Source: Brienomyrus brachyistius
Taxonomy: Eukaryota; Chordata; Actinopteri; Osteoglossiformes; Mormyridae
Assembly: GCF_023856365.1 (NCBI RefSeq)
Contig: NC_064534.1
Location: 13,598,536-13,662,535 of the forward strand
Reading direction: 5' to 3'
Length of the DNA: 64,000 nucleotides
Under the pieces are notes generated by a model. That model ran no database searches. It was given only the letters and a program-made list of their open reading frames with translations, and was not told the DNA's origin. Position 1 is the stretch's first letter; each line of letters opens with the position of its first letter. Position numbers and translations under genes: made by a program. This document shows positions 23,301 to 35,699 of this stretch, piece after piece.

Positions 23301-26255
23301 CTGTGCTATACTATACTATACTCTCAGGAAAAAATGTACCAATTTGTACCTTTGCTTGTCCCTGAAGCTGTACTCTCAAAGGTCTGCCAGTTGTACCTTC
23401 AACTGTAGCTAATTGTACCTTTTAAGGTAGGTACAGAAATGGACTATGAGGAACAATTTAATGTTTTTCTAATGGGGAGCCCATTTCACACAGAAATGTA
23501 AGCTACAGCCTCAGTGACACTATAGTATAGTACAGTATCACTAGACACTATAGTAAAGTGTGTAGTGATACTTTACTGTGCTATACCATAGATACTTTAC
23601 TGTACTATACCATACTATGCATCTATGTATCAATCAATCTATCTATTCCCTTCTAGAGCTCCTTACCTACCCTTCAGACTGGCATTGCTTAAGGGCACCA
23701 CAGATATTTCAGATAGTAACAGAAATGCAAGATCATTCATTTGTCACTCATCTAAGCAACGCCCACTCTGCAGTGCTGGCATAGAACAGAAAGTGCATGA
23801 TGTGGGGTGCCTTTCTGAGGGGCACCGGCTTGCCAGCCGATTTCACTTTGTCTCAGACGGGGGATACCGTGCTGTCACAATGTGGGGGGAGGGAACGATG
23901 TCAAGGACGCTCTAAGGTTAGTACAGTGTGACCAAAAAAATAAGTCGGAACAATATTTCAAAATGAGCAAAGACTGTTAATAGTGCCAGCAGTGATGCTC
24001 ACCTAGGAGCAGAAATGTGGATTATGACCCTGAAGACCAGGTTGGGAAACACTGGCCTAGGGGGCCACATGGGTTAGGTCTTCAGCATCACTAAGTATTC
24101 GATGAGATTTAAAAAAAGTGATGCACTGTATAGCTGATCTGTTTTAACCATTCTATTTGCTCCTGGACTAGTGAGTTGCTGAGACATTTTACTTACACTT
24201 TTAAACCCGTCAACTGTTTGACCAGCAGTTCAATGTACAATGAGATGCTTGATTGTATTATTTTAATAACATTCAGTTGTAGCAATATCCTGACACAAAA
24301 ACAAAAATGATTCAGCTTTTTCAAACTAGGCTATTTATCAATGCATATCAACATGAAACCTAGTTCCTTATCCTAAACTGAGACCATTATGCAAACCTCG
24401 TAATACATTCTGCCTTCAATAATGCCATCTCATTACAACAAAGGTCAATTTTCTCCAGTTTCTCTAGATTGTATCAGATGGAATAATTTCCCGATACACC
24501 TGCCATATTGTTGTCTTTCCATTACCACTGTGTTGCAATTCTATCAAAGGCTACAAAGAGCAACTTCTGGTCACTCTTTCACATGCACCACTGTGCATCT
24601 GCCTTGAAAATACAGATTTTGTTCAGGAGGCAGAAACTTAAACAGGTAGAGAAAACAATCTTTTATGGGTTAGCATCTCTGCTAATGAAACGTGTGTGCC
24701 ACTTTGTTGTTGTCAATGTAACTGTCGTGTCATACATGAGCATAATGAAGCAGTGTGTTTTGAGCCAGAAATGGCAGTCAGCATAAAGTTCCAGTCCCAC
24801 ATGGTGCCTCCCCCACCTCCCTGAGAACAGCTTCAGTTCATCTGTAGGGCAAACCTTAACTAGCTTGCCACTAAGTTAGAGGGAGACACGTTGCTATATG
24901 TATAGTTGAGGATGCTGCAGCGAGACTCCAAAAATAGAAAACGAGGGACTCGTGTAAGATGAATTGCAAGGAGATGATGTTAATGAATAGCTGGGCTTGA
25001 TTCCTTTTAGCCTGCTGCTTATTGTGTCTGAGGGAGCAAATCCATCATTTGTCAAATTTGAGTTAAACTGAGATGGAGGCTACCATTAGGCCGCCTTGTC
25101 TAGACCACAGCCACTCTGGTCCTTGGTGGCTCTGCAGAATGCTGAACTCTTCTGAACTTCAGCTGATTCAATCAAGACGATCAGTGGAGTAGGTGAGGGG
25201 AGCGTTGAGTGAGAGAGTGAAATCCAGCCCCGGGTCCCAAGACCCCAACCTCTGAAAAGTTTCAGCCTGATTGTATTGGCGTCAGATAGGGACAGGAGCC
25301 TGATAGATGTAGGACGAGTACACTGGGTTTCTCTTATCTTCTTGACGTGCCTCTTCCTGTCTGCAGCAGATGTGGCACGCTGTCTCAACAGTGCCCTCCA
25401 GGTGGGCTGCAGTGCCTTTGCCTGTCTGGAGAACTCCACCTGTGACACAGATGGCATGCATGAAATCTGCAAGTCCTTCCTCTACAGCGCTGCTAAATTC
25501 GACACTCAGGTACACACCATCTTCTACGTGAGCGGTAGCTTGGTCTTCAGTCTCAGTGCGGCTTGGAATTTGCGTCTCTCCCAAAGATCCTGAGAGACTT
25601 CCCTCGTTGTAAGTAACCTGTAACCCGAGACTTGCCGCTCTATGACGCTGCCTTCTGTATCTGGTGAAGGGTAAAGCCTTCGTGAAGGAAAGCCTGAAAT
25701 GCATGGCTAGCGGCATCACCTCCAAGGTCTTCCTTACCATTCGCCGCTGCTCCACCATCCAGAGGATGGTGTCTGAGGTGCAGGAGGAGTGCTACAATAA
25801 GCTGGACATCTGCACTGTGGCCCGTTCCAACCCGGAGGCCATCGCTGACGTGGCTCAGCTGCCCAGCCACTTCCCCAACCGGTGAGTCCCGCACCCCGAC
25901 AGAAATCTATGGAGCTTGGCTACATCCCACCAGCTGATGCTGACTGCAGCCTCTCCCAATGCACAGGTTCTACAGCAAGCTCCTGCAGAGTCTGATGGAG
26001 TGTAACGAGGAGACCGTGGACCTGGTGAGGACCAGCCTTGTTTCCCGGATGGGGCCGGAGATGGCCATGCTCTTCCAGCTGCTGCAGAGCAAGCCCTGCC
26101 TATCTGGGGAGGACACGGCCCCGGCTGCGATGGAAACCCGAGGAAACTGGCGCTGGCCCATGGGCCCACAGATGCTCAAGGTTCACCCTAACCTGCGAAG
26201 CAGGGACCTGGCCAGTGTCTACACCAAGAAACGCGCTATCGGTGACAACTCCTAA
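20339..26255 (+). CDS. stc1: stanniocalcin-1, four exons, complete
   Basis: Exons are 20339-20453, 25367-25509, 25670-25881 and 25967-26255. All introns are GT-AG, phases join cleanly, and the product is 252 aa (human STC1 is 247). Stanniocalcin is a secreted homodimeric glycoprotein that lowers calcium uptake and modulates phosphate; in fish it comes from the corpuscles of Stannius. Residues 1-17 form a hydrophobic signal peptide ending ASA. A basic RRSR lies at 29-32. N-glycosylation sequons are Asn23-Glu-Ser and Asn61-Ser-Thr. All eleven family cysteines are present: 44, 53, 58, 64, 73, 97, 113, 127, 134, 169 and 201, the last corresponding to the intermolecular disulphide Cys. The core [20 protein letters not shown] is nearly identical to other vertebrates. 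The tail carries a WRWPM block, as I recall from teleost stanniocalcins. The ATG begins MLQ, as in mammalian STC1. The divergent paralogue STC2 is excluded by the cysteine pattern and the tail. Confidence 0.96.
22975..23155 (+). repeat. duplicated segment, copy A, in stc1 intron 1
   Basis: It aligns with 24553-24722 over most of its length. Shared phrases include gcaccactg, a gaaaat.cagattttgtt stretch, ggcagaaacttaaac, agaaaacaatc and the 19 bp exact match gctaatgaaacgtgtgtgc (23114-23132 versus 24681-24699). Identity is roughly 75-80 percent by eye with small indels. Confidence 0.7.
23200..23330 (+). repeat. degenerate CTATA/CTACA pentamer tract
   Basis: Many imperfect repeats of tatac, tatgc and tacac words are present, ending in ctatactatactatactc. 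The regular five-base rhythm leaves both strands open in places, producing Tyr/Leu-rich frames that should not be taken as genes. Confidence 0.6.
23567..23614 (+). repeat. 24 bp tandem duplication (two units)
   Basis: Units at 23567-23590 and 23591-23614 differ at one base (gatactttactgt then g or a, then ctataccata). The first unit also pairs imperfectly with upstream tatagtacagtatcacta around 23525-23545, so the region can form a hairpin. Confidence 0.8.
24025..24060 (-). repeat. terminal fragment of an hAT-like MITE
   Basis: The phrase gaccaggttgggaaacactgg is the reverse complement of a common fish hAT end that starts cagtgtttcccaacctggtc. The opposite end is not found nearby, so this is a truncated copy. 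Confidence 0.4.
24553..24722 (+). repeat. duplicated segment, copy B, in stc1 intron 1
   Basis: Second copy of the segment at 22975-23155, in the same orientation and about 1.57 kb downstream. The sequence between the copies is unrelated, so this is not a simple tandem array. Confidence 0.7.
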
Positions 26256-26929
26256 CTTGTCTTCGAGTACATATGCGGCGTACACTGCAAATCCTGTGGG
26301 GGAAAAAAAAACAGTACTCTCTTCCTTTGGGTGTGTGAGGACATTTCCTTTCCAAACTTGGAAAACAAGTACCTTTTAAAAAAGTATATATATTGCTTGT
26401 GTTTCAGTCTTATATATTGATAGCATATGAGTGCATCCTTTGAGTATCTGGCCACTGATGTAGAGTTTACTCTTGGTTCAACAGGTGTATTCATGCATTC
26501 AATTATAAAATGTATTTTATATATTTTAAAAAAAACAAACAAAAAAGAAGGGTCAGACTACTTTATATTTAATAGAGTCGTATCTATAAAAGATCATTTT
26601 ACTCATGGTATGGAGTATTTCTTACATAGTACAATTACAACAGTGGAAAAAAAACAAGAGATATAACTATTTGAATATTTAGGGTAATTGGCCTACACTG
26701 TAAAAGAAAATGCATTGAGGAACATTCGATGAGCATTTCATCAGTCCCCAAAGCCCTCATCATTTAGCTGTGCTAGACTATAAAGAGCCATCTGTCCCCC
26801 TGTGTTGTTCTATGATTGTAATTGAACCATTGGACTTTCACACCAGATAGGGTTTATTTATTTTTCCCTCTTATTTTTGGAAAGATGGGAATCCTAGCAA
26901 CTTTATAGGTTATTGCAGAACACCAAAAA

Positions 26930-26940
26930 AATAAAATAAA
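26930..26940 (+). terminator. stc1: candidate stc1 polyadenylation signals
   Basis: Two overlapping AATAAA hexamers (26930-26935 and 26935-26940) lie 675 bp after the stc1 stop. A further AATAAA occurs at 27088-27093. The DNA between stop and signal is AT-rich, with tatttatttttc-type elements that suit a 3' UTR. Which site is used cannot be told from sequence alone. Confidence 0.45.
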
Positions 26941-27099
26941 AATGTAGATAAACCCCCCCCCCCTCAGCGTCAAACTAAATATCTCTAAACATGCTGGAAA
27001 AGGTTGGGGTGGTGATTTAAAAAAAAAAAAAAGTCACATCAAGAATTTTATTTTCCCCAAACCCTATGGTGCACAAACAGGGTGGACAATAAAACATCT

Positions 27100-30000
27100 C
27101 CAAATTCAACCAGGAAACAAATTTTAAAAAGCATGTTCTCTTCAATGTGCAATCTGTAGTTGTAGCATAACTGGTGAGTGAGTCAGTGCTGGAGATGTAA
27201 ACCTCTTCTCTGGATTAAAACAACCAACGGCTCCCTGACCCAGAGAAGCTGGTTCCTCAATACTGACTTCGAGTGTCTGATAGGAGGGAAAATAACAAAT
27301 ATTTAAAAGCCTTTTTGGAATACTATTAATATTTATTTTCCTACTATATTATTTAATTTGTTATTTTATTAAGTTGCTGTGGTTATTCGTTTTGTATGCT
27401 AGGAATAGGTTACAGATTTTAAAGAAAGGTTTGGCTGTGGCTCTCTGTTTCTTGGGGGGCACAGTGAATCTTAGAGAGTCTGAGGTGTCTTCTGAGTTGA
27501 CTGAATAGGATGCATGTTATGACTCTATGCTGGTCATGGGGGAACACATTAGCCATGCTAGTCAGGAGAATTTTTTCCCTAGTGTTAAATGGAACTATAC
27601 CTGAAACAGCTTAGCAAGGTTTGGAACTTACGTATGTGTGGAGGAGGTCGAGAGACTCATATGTTTCACGTATTCCTTTAGCTCTGAAAGACTGTCTTTG
27701 TCGAGGACTTTGAGTGTACTCCTACGTAAGGTTCCAAACATGGCCAGTCACACAAAGAGGTCATCCGAATTAGCCGTCATACTGTACAAGCACCCCATGC
27801 TATTTATCTGGAATTGTGAAAATGCAAAGTGTTTGCTGGATCAATTTTGACACTATGCAATTTAAAGTGTTCGTCTCTCGTGAAAGTTTGCCCCTGAGGA
27901 TTGGGGGAGATGATTTCCAAAGCGATCTTACCGGATACAGTTTGTTAAACTGTACATCACAGGCAAGCACTATGCTAAGCTCTCGCTCGGTTTAGTTAAG
28001 GAGTCGTGAAATGGGATTTATGTGTAAGGACGAAGAACGCTTGGGAAGACTATGTGCTTCTGTGTCAGAATACCAAATGATGTGCAAAGTGTAAATAACT
28101 CACAACACTATGCAATAATCTCTGAAGATGGGGCTGTGCACTAAAAACCATACTACAGCTGTGGCCGTGTGAATCCACTAGTGCCTGCCTGTGGTATGTG
28201 CATAGAGTAGATGCCTCCCTATTCACACCAACACAGTGAATATTAAGGTTTTCTCCCCTTTTCTTTTACCAAGTATAGAATTACAGTTTTCCCTATATTA
28301 TCAGGTAAAAGCATTGCTTAAAAGTAGCCAAGATGTATATGTTATAAAGAAAAATGTACATAAACAGGAAATGTTCAGAGCTCTGTGTGTAAACATGGAG
28401 ACTATTTAGATATAGCTCCACTTTAATAAGCACTTTGCATCTCTTATGACCACTATATAAGGGCATTGAAACTTCCAGCACTTGTTAAAAGTCAACCACA
28501 AAGTCCACTTGTTCAGCTTGTAAACCTAACTTTGAAGTATCAGAGAAGAAACTGTGTCTGCTGGATGATAATGAGGAGCTAAATTGTGTTGTGGTTACTA
28601 TGCTTATTTTAACAACGGTTAGGGTCGGCAGGTGGTTCTGCCTTTTGCGAAATGCCGAAACAGCCCGATACTCGACAGCTGCTGCTAAACCAACGTGCTC
28701 ACCCCGGCTGCGTGACGCTGCTGGGCCCCACATCGACGCCACCGCTGCCGGGGTGAGCTAATGGTGTCATACTTCAGCTCATTGTGTTCGCAGGTCAGAG
28801 GCTTTAACTGGCCACCTGTTTCCATATGTTTTTGGTGCAGACTGTTTTGATTGATGAGATGCGACAAAATGACATAGCTGGACCTTTTTTTTTTTTTTTT
28901 TTTCCTTGTTCATTTTCTACGTAGCCTTGCTTTGTTTCCAATGGTATTTTTTGACACACAGATTGCCACCTCCTGGTGAAATTATGTAACTTCAGAAGGG
29001 TTTTTTTTTCACCACTTTATTTTGACTCTATAAATCAAGGGTCTATAAAATTTGGTGAACCTTAGAGAATGTATCTTATATCTCAATGCCTGTGTTGGGG
29101 TTAGGGAGCCCAAGCTCAGTTGGTTCTGACGGTTAGCTTGATGGTTAAACTGATAGAAACATGTATAATGCGGTTAGTCTGGGTCACTGCTTACTAGAGT
29201 ACTTACTGCAATATATAACAGCTACATTAGGGTGTTGGTGATGATGGGGGGGGGGTTAAAATAAGCCAGTAAACATAAAAAACATCCGTCCGATTGTCTT
29301 CTGTGGCTCAAGACCTTAATGCAGACAAAAGCCAGAAGCATATGCCTGCATTGCAGTCAAAGAAGCTCGGAGCATCTATGCTGACTTTCAAGGCACCCAT
29401 GTTCCGAGGCTGAGGAACCATGTCAGAACCTAGTAAACGTATCTATATTTGCAGAAGAGGTTGGGCTTTGGGCTCCCTGTGCTGCGGAAATCTACGGTAC
29501 TCGTTTCTTTCCTATTAAGACTTGAAACCCATCACTTATCCCACTTGCGAGTAGGTGTTACATTTTTGAGCCACTTCCATCAGATTCTTCTACATAGCTA
29601 ACTGTAGTCACGATGCTTTGATTCCACACTGAGCGATGAATGACATCAGAATCATTTGTTTCATCTTTTTCTTCCTTTGAAGTACATATGTTAAGCATGA
29701 TTGAACCTTGTGATTTATTTGCACTTTAATACATGTGTATTTAATTTCCACTTCAGTGCCATTTGTTTGCAGCTGTATATTTAATATGATGAAAGTCGCT
29801 GAATCCATCAAGCTTGTGTCTTTTGTTTTGGCCAATGAAAGAAATAAACTAAGATCATATCTGGCGTATGGAATCATGTTCATTCGGTCTGGACTCATCC
29901 TTTCCTTGAGAAGACAGATTGGATAAAATTCTTGATGAAAGATCTGGATTTCTCCAAGCCTATAGCGATCCATGTTTCCATGAGAGGAAATATTAGGTGG

Positions 30001-31900
30001 AGATTTGAAATAACACTAATAAAACATTTTTGCATGTCAGATAAGCTTGTTTATAGCAATGATAATGTAACGCACAGATTTCAGGGACTGCAATTGTGAC
30101 AAAAAGTATACATCATCAATAATGTCCAAAATTGAAATCTGAATAATGCTGATATTTTATTTTAATCCAAGATGTTAATGATAAGCAATCAAGCATAATC
30201 AGTCCCATGATGTTCTGACAATACCTGGTCAGACTGATGGACTGATACATGGATGGATGCTATAGTCACTTCCAGTTGTGTCTTAACCTGAAGACAGCAC
30301 ATTCTCAGCTTTATATGCGTCATGGGTTGCATATGGACAGCAGCATCATTTTAAAGCAAGAAAATCAGATTGTTTGTGGCCTTATAAGTATCTACAAATT
30401 ATGCAAAGGACTGAGGATAGAGCCACGTAAAGAAGAAAAAAGCAAAACGCTGAGTCCCATTCATTCTGACACCCGAACTGCTTGGCATCTGCCAATCGGC
30501 TTAGGCTCTTAGTTACAGAGTGAATGTGACAAATCCGAGATCACATCCCTGTATAGAGTGAACTTCTCTCAAACGAGCTAAAACTGCACAGTGTGTGTAT
30601 TTCATTCCAATGCCTCCGGGGGAAAAAAACCCAACATGGCCGTCAAGAGGCTCTGCTATCTTGAGCAGTAGGATATATAATTTCATGCCAATTTGGAGGA
30701 GTTCTGTGGGGCTTCTGATCCTAAGCAGTCAGTCTGAGGCATAGGTGATGTAGCTGCTCCATACAGATTTCAGCTTGTTCTTTTTCATAGAGACAAGCAA
30801 GAATCCCCAGTGAATCTATTTCCTGCACCGGTTCCGCACCGTCTTACATGTTGTCCTACTTCTTCATGAGTGTGATGTCAGGACCCCTCAGAATGAGTGG
30901 TTAATGATCGCACTTCGCTTTTCCAAAAAGCTGCAAGTCACAGGGGACCATTGGGTAATGGTTTGACTTCCAGGGGTTTTAAGAGTCTGCATGAGAGTCA
31001 GTGAGTTTATTTGGAACCGTGCAAAATGAATTTGATTCTCTCGCACTTTAAGGCAACTTTGAGGAGTTGGCCTGCTTTAGCTGACCAAGTGAGCCTCAGG
31101 ATGAAACACAACCTGTAAGTGCAAGAAAAGGCAGGACAAAGTAAGAAAGGACAGGTATGAACCATGTGGCACTGGAGGTAATTTGAGTATTATGTCTCAA
31201 CTGACCACTATATATGTTCATTTCTCTCCGATTAGTCCTGTAATTCTCTACAAATTCCCAGTATGAATATATGGGGGCGTGGGGGGGTTACTGTTGTTAG
31301 AAAGATCCAGGTGGCACAGAGGGATTGAGTTAGTTGACAGGCAATGTCTTTGTTCTTATCATAAAACCCATCAATAGCTGAAAGATTGTCAAGAGATTGC
31401 AATGCAAAGAAATGAATTATCTACGCCACACTTCTGAGTCAATCAAAAGCACTCCACTGCCAATCAGGAATGATGATGAAAGGGAGACACAGCAAGACAA
31501 ATCACCTCCTCACCAGCATTCAGCTGATACAATTCCTGTGTTCCTGTATTTTGTACCAAATTACCATAAACTTTTTTTTTTTATGTCACCCAGCTCATGG
31601 TGTCACACATACATATTTATCTCGCTGGGCAGGTAGCCAATGAAGAAAAGACAAAGAGGCGCTTTTGAAGGATGGATGGATGGATGGACACACAGATGGA
31701 TTTTAGAGTGACTTGCAGTTTTTTTCACCCTTGGGAATATGCCGGCCCAAAAAGCACCAGCTGTGTGGGTTATAAAACAATTCAGCCGAGCAGTTGCCCA
31801 ATTATCGTTCTTTTGTTCACATTTTCTGCCAGAAAATGTCCAGAATTACTGTGGCAAAATATAAATGCAGCTTTTTTGGAGTATACAGGCACAAGGGAAA
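27100..31900. other. gene-free DNA downstream of stc1
   Basis: No exons are recognised. It contains a 19 bp T run near 28885-28903, a small GC-richer patch near 28650-28760 and a CTCF-like match. Open frames are below 125 codons and unrecognised. Confidence 0.5.
28963..28976 (-). promoter_or_regulatory. CTCF-like motif
   Basis: On the minus strand it reads ccaggaggtggcaa, matching 12 of 14 positions of the CTCF core CCASYAGRKGGCRS. It lies between stc1 and nkx2.7. It is a motif match only. Confidence 0.35.
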
Positions 31901-31904
31901 GGTC

Positions 31905-32175
31905 CATACTACACACACACAGGTCTGTAATTATATCTTTGTGGGGACTCGCAATTAATTTCTATGTGAAAAACCCTAATCCCAACATGATGACCTTAAC
32001 CCCTACCCAGCCCTAACCCTAACCTAAAAGTAACCAAACTAAATACGAGACTTTTGGCATTTTTAGTTTTTTGATTGCATTGACAGATCTTTATGGGGAC
32101 CTGAAAAATGGTCCCCACATCATCAAAACAACGGGTTTTTATTACACTGTGGGGAACATTTGGTCCCCTCATTGA
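31905..32175 (+). repeat. dispersed fish repeat with internal CCCTAA-like run
   Basis: The sequence begins near tttgtggggactcgcaatta, continues with ccctaatcccaacatgatga, a run of ccctaaccctaac, then aagtaaccaaa, and ends with mirrored tggtccccacat and gtggggaacatttggtcccc phrases. A clear second copy lies at 55440-55700. Symmetric tgtgggga/tccccaca ends suggest a non-autonomous DNA transposon. Confidence 0.6.
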
Positions 32176-32179
32176 CTAA

Positions 32180-34090
32180 TAATTCAGGAAATCATAAGAT
32201 GCAGAGACGAAGAAAAGGTCTGCAGCACCGTTGATCATTTTGCTCCCCTCACGTTGGAACTGCTCACTTTTCCATCTGGCCTTTGGTCTAGTAAGAAGGT
32301 ACCTTGTCTTGCTCATTAGGACTGGCAACTGACCACCCCTCCAGACACCGCCTGCAGACTTGGCGACCTGCGGCTCCTTTCACCTTGGGTTCCACTGACC
32401 ATGCCTGCAGGACACTGAGACAGAGTGTCTGCTTTTCCTGGGGCCTGGTTGCGTTCCAGACCACTACTCCCTCAGGGTCCCTCTCCAAAGTCATTCCCTT
32501 TTTCTTATTTCACTCCAAACAGAGGAACGACAGCCATATCAGTCTCATACTCTCTCTCTTCTTGAATACTGACCTCTAGCCTTTGCCCACAAAATACAAA
32601 TGCTATATTCCCTAAGTGAAAGTTATCATTAACTGGACTTGTGTTGACCTCAGTGAACCATCTGCTCCTGCCCTCTATTCCCTACATCAGTAATACTACT
32701 GCATGAACTAATGACAATTAATATTAGACAGATGCTTCTTTGCTCCGTATTAATATTTAATATCGATACAGTGATCTTAAACTTAACCTGGATTGAACCA
32801 AGTGTCTTTACGAAAACGTCAATGGACCGTCGCAATATTAACGCCAATATGGGCTGAAGGTTCAAATTAGCCTGTAAGGTAAAAGAATAATGTGGGAAAA
32901 CATTGGTACCTAACCAGTAACTGCTTTTCAGTCAGGGTGGGGGGGATACACTGAATCAACCCTGCAAAGTGCAGGACATATGGCGTAAAAACAGAAGAGT
33001 TTGGCGCAGATTCAGAACCAGGCCCAGAACCAGAAACCACAAACCTGGAGCCGTCAGACAGCACCTCTACTCTACGGGCCAGACCTGGCGGCACTTATAC
33101 AAAACAAGAACATCCCTTTGAAAACGTAAGTGATATACAATCTCAATATGTTCATTTGGCTCAAACATGTTGAGAAAGAGACATTTCCATAATTGGTGGA
33201 AGGCGTAAAATAAATAAACTAAAGAAATGTGGGTGTCACTCTCCAGTTTCTAGCATACATTGATTAATCGCCTGTAGACTGCTGAACGAAAATGGAAAAC
33301 ACTGAATTACATTAGATGGGCTTCTCCAAAACCTCAAGAGTCAAGTTTCCTCCAACAACTAGATTCAGCCGAAGTTTCCACCCACTTAAAAAGAGAAGTT
33401 TGGCACAAATAGGAGTGAGGGACCAGCAATAACTTCATTTTGAGTTTCCACGAAAAATTAGACTTCACGCAGAAAGGCGAGGAACAATTTGACATGCATA
33501 TTTTTCAAATTCTCTAACCTCACTTACCGCTACAGTCATCTCTCTCCCAAAACGACCTAATCGACCCCATGGAACCTGGCCTTCAACCGTTCGCCCTTCC
33601 TCTCTGCACCCAACACGTTTCATTCAGGAAGACTCCCTTACCTCAGCTCCCATCATCCACTTAGCCTTTTCTACAGAATTTGACATGGCGGATCCTGCTG
33701 GCCACCAATCAAACATCATTCAGAACCAGTTCCAATTATATCTCAGAATGTCTTTAAAGCATCTCCAGGAAGGGCTAGACTAAAGGCTCTCCGCAACGTC
33801 TCACCTGCCACCTTGAATCTTTCCCTTTCATTCTCCATTGGCTCAGTTATATCAACATAACTTTATTATGACTGCAGCACTGACCAAAGGTCTATTTTTT
33901 GGCAAAGCCTTCTGAGACTTCTCAAGATCAAACCAAAATGGAAGGTCGCTACATTACCCTGGAGCAACATTTTTCATATACATCATGAAGATGCTAACTG
34001 CTTTTGCTTGTTGTGCGTTTGACCATGAAGATTTAAGAGCTAGTCAAATGATGTGGTGTTTTAATGGTCTTGCTCAACGTTTAAAAACAC
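32180..34090. other. gene-free intergenic DNA
   Basis: No recognisable gene. The 32300-32500 stretch is C-rich with open frames on both strands, but neither translation belongs to a family I know. Confidence 0.45.
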
Positions 34091-34099
34091 ACAGTCCAC

Positions 34100-34212
34100 G
34101 TTTTTATTCCATCCAAGGTCCCTTCCATTAGCAAAAATAAGGACTGTCTGGGAGGGAGCAAAAACGTGGACCGACTGTGGGTCCCCGAGGACCGGATTGG
34201 GAAACGCTGGTC
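34100..34212 (-). mobile_element. hAT-type MITE fragment
   Basis: On the minus strand it begins agcgtttcccaatccggtcc, then tcggggacccacagtcggtc and cacgtttttgctccctccca. This is the 5' part of a non-autonomous hAT element very common in fish. No matching opposite end is seen, so it is truncated. Confidence 0.55.
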
Positions 34213-35404
34213 TAGCTACTTGATGGCACATTTTCAGCATTAGATCTTCAGGTCCTCTGTGGAAAGGTCACATAAAAACTGACAATGTAATTTATGGTCA
34301 GCGTCAGATGCTGAGGATGTGCCTCACAAACTCCCCCTGGTCTGTAGGAAATAACACAGCATTCTGTTTTCAAAAAGCATCTTGCTGCAATATCTCTGTA
34401 CTGTTATAACCCAAACTTAACTTCGTGGGTCCAATATAAAATAACAAAAATCAACAAAAGAAACTTTCGTGAGGAAGACAAACTCTGAATGTCAGATATT
34501 TTAACAGTATCATTTGAAAATTAATAAAGAAATACATCGCATAGAGACCTAAACCCAAAATCTTTGATCTACTGTGAAATTCAACTACTGCAACCATCAG
34601 ACACTTCATAATCCACTGCAGTGGTGAGATCAAGCCCTGCTTTATGATTGTACAGCGTTATTAATGACTGCTTCAAGAAATATTTGGTTTGACAGGTGTC
34701 GTCAAGCACGTGCCAATGATTCTGCAAAAATATTTACGTTTCTAATACAGGTTGTTTTTTTTATAAATGCAGATCAGTGAACATATATATTATATCTGGC
34801 ACTGAGTACTTTACATCAAATGCTCCCAATATAATAATTGTTTTTTTTAATTATTTATCTTTAGCAATGAAATGAAAGCTTTCAAAGTATTTTTAGTATT
34901 GGCAACATGCCAAATGACTACTTGCCCAAATCTTTATGAATATTTAATAAAAAAAAAAAAAAAAAAAGAATCCTATTAGACTCTTTATTTATTCCCCCAT
35001 TCTGAGTGGGACGAGTGAGCCCACTCAAAGGTCTGACAAATCATAACCTGACATCCCCTATCTAATCAAGCATCCGTGTAACACCATTGCCGCACAGCCT
35101 CTCTAACCTCCCAGTTTAATGAGTTAACTAGCTAGGCAGCTTATCCGGGTAGTTAAAAGAAGGATGCGGTAAACGCAGTGTGGTATTCAAACTTCACAGC
35201 TGAAGCGGTTGCAGTTACTTCGTAAAGTTTCCTCACAGTAAGGATCTAGCAGGCAGTGATTTTCTTCAACTAAATGTTTTCATCATAATATGGTATTTCA
35301 TTAGAATATATACTTGCACATTCACCCCACAGGGGAATCTACATGTAAAGAAAAATATATATTCCTTGTCCCTTTACCACTTCCCTTCTCCCAGTTTCAT
35401 GCGC

Positions 35405-35487
35405 CAGTTTATATAAACGACTTAGCAATGGATTGCCTTGGGGGATTCTGTTGTGAAAGGCGCTATATAACAATAAATTGAATTGCT
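35405..35487 (+). repeat. L2/Maui-like LINE 3' end
   Basis: The phrase gaaaggcgctatataacaat followed by aaattgaattg matches the characteristic 3' terminus of fish L2-like LINEs, which end in repeated ATTGA units. Only the tail is present. Confidence 0.65.
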
Positions 35488-35699
35488 TGTGAAGTTGTGT
35501 AAATAAAATATTCATTCATTAACATGACCAGAAAGCAAGTTTTTACAACAGCTGAGATAAAATTACCTTCCTAATAAACCTCCTTGAACATTTAAACATT
35601 TCTATACAAAACAGCGATGATGTTCCATACTGTGCAAACTCCAGTTACTGCTTTAGGTGGTTGGTGGTAAAGTTTCTAAGGAGCCTTAGCAGAAAGCCT

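Larger units (their letters stand above)
20454..25366 (+). other. stc1: stc1 intron 1 (4.9 kb)
   Basis: The donor is cctt|gtaagaa and the acceptor tctgcag|cagatg, with a second in-frame CAG three bases later. The intron carries a duplicated segment (22975-23155 and 24553-24722), CTATA-rich tandem tracts near 23.2-23.6 kb and an hAT-like end near 24.03 kb. No further coding exon is recognised inside it. Confidence 0.85.

Noticed and set aside
23218..23412. Tyr/Leu-rich small protein
   Set aside because: Product of a five-base repeat that happens to lack stops.
25282..25758. 158-codon minus-strand frame over stc1 exons 2-3
   Set aside because: Shadow of the coding strand; the plus-strand frame encodes the conserved stanniocalcin core.
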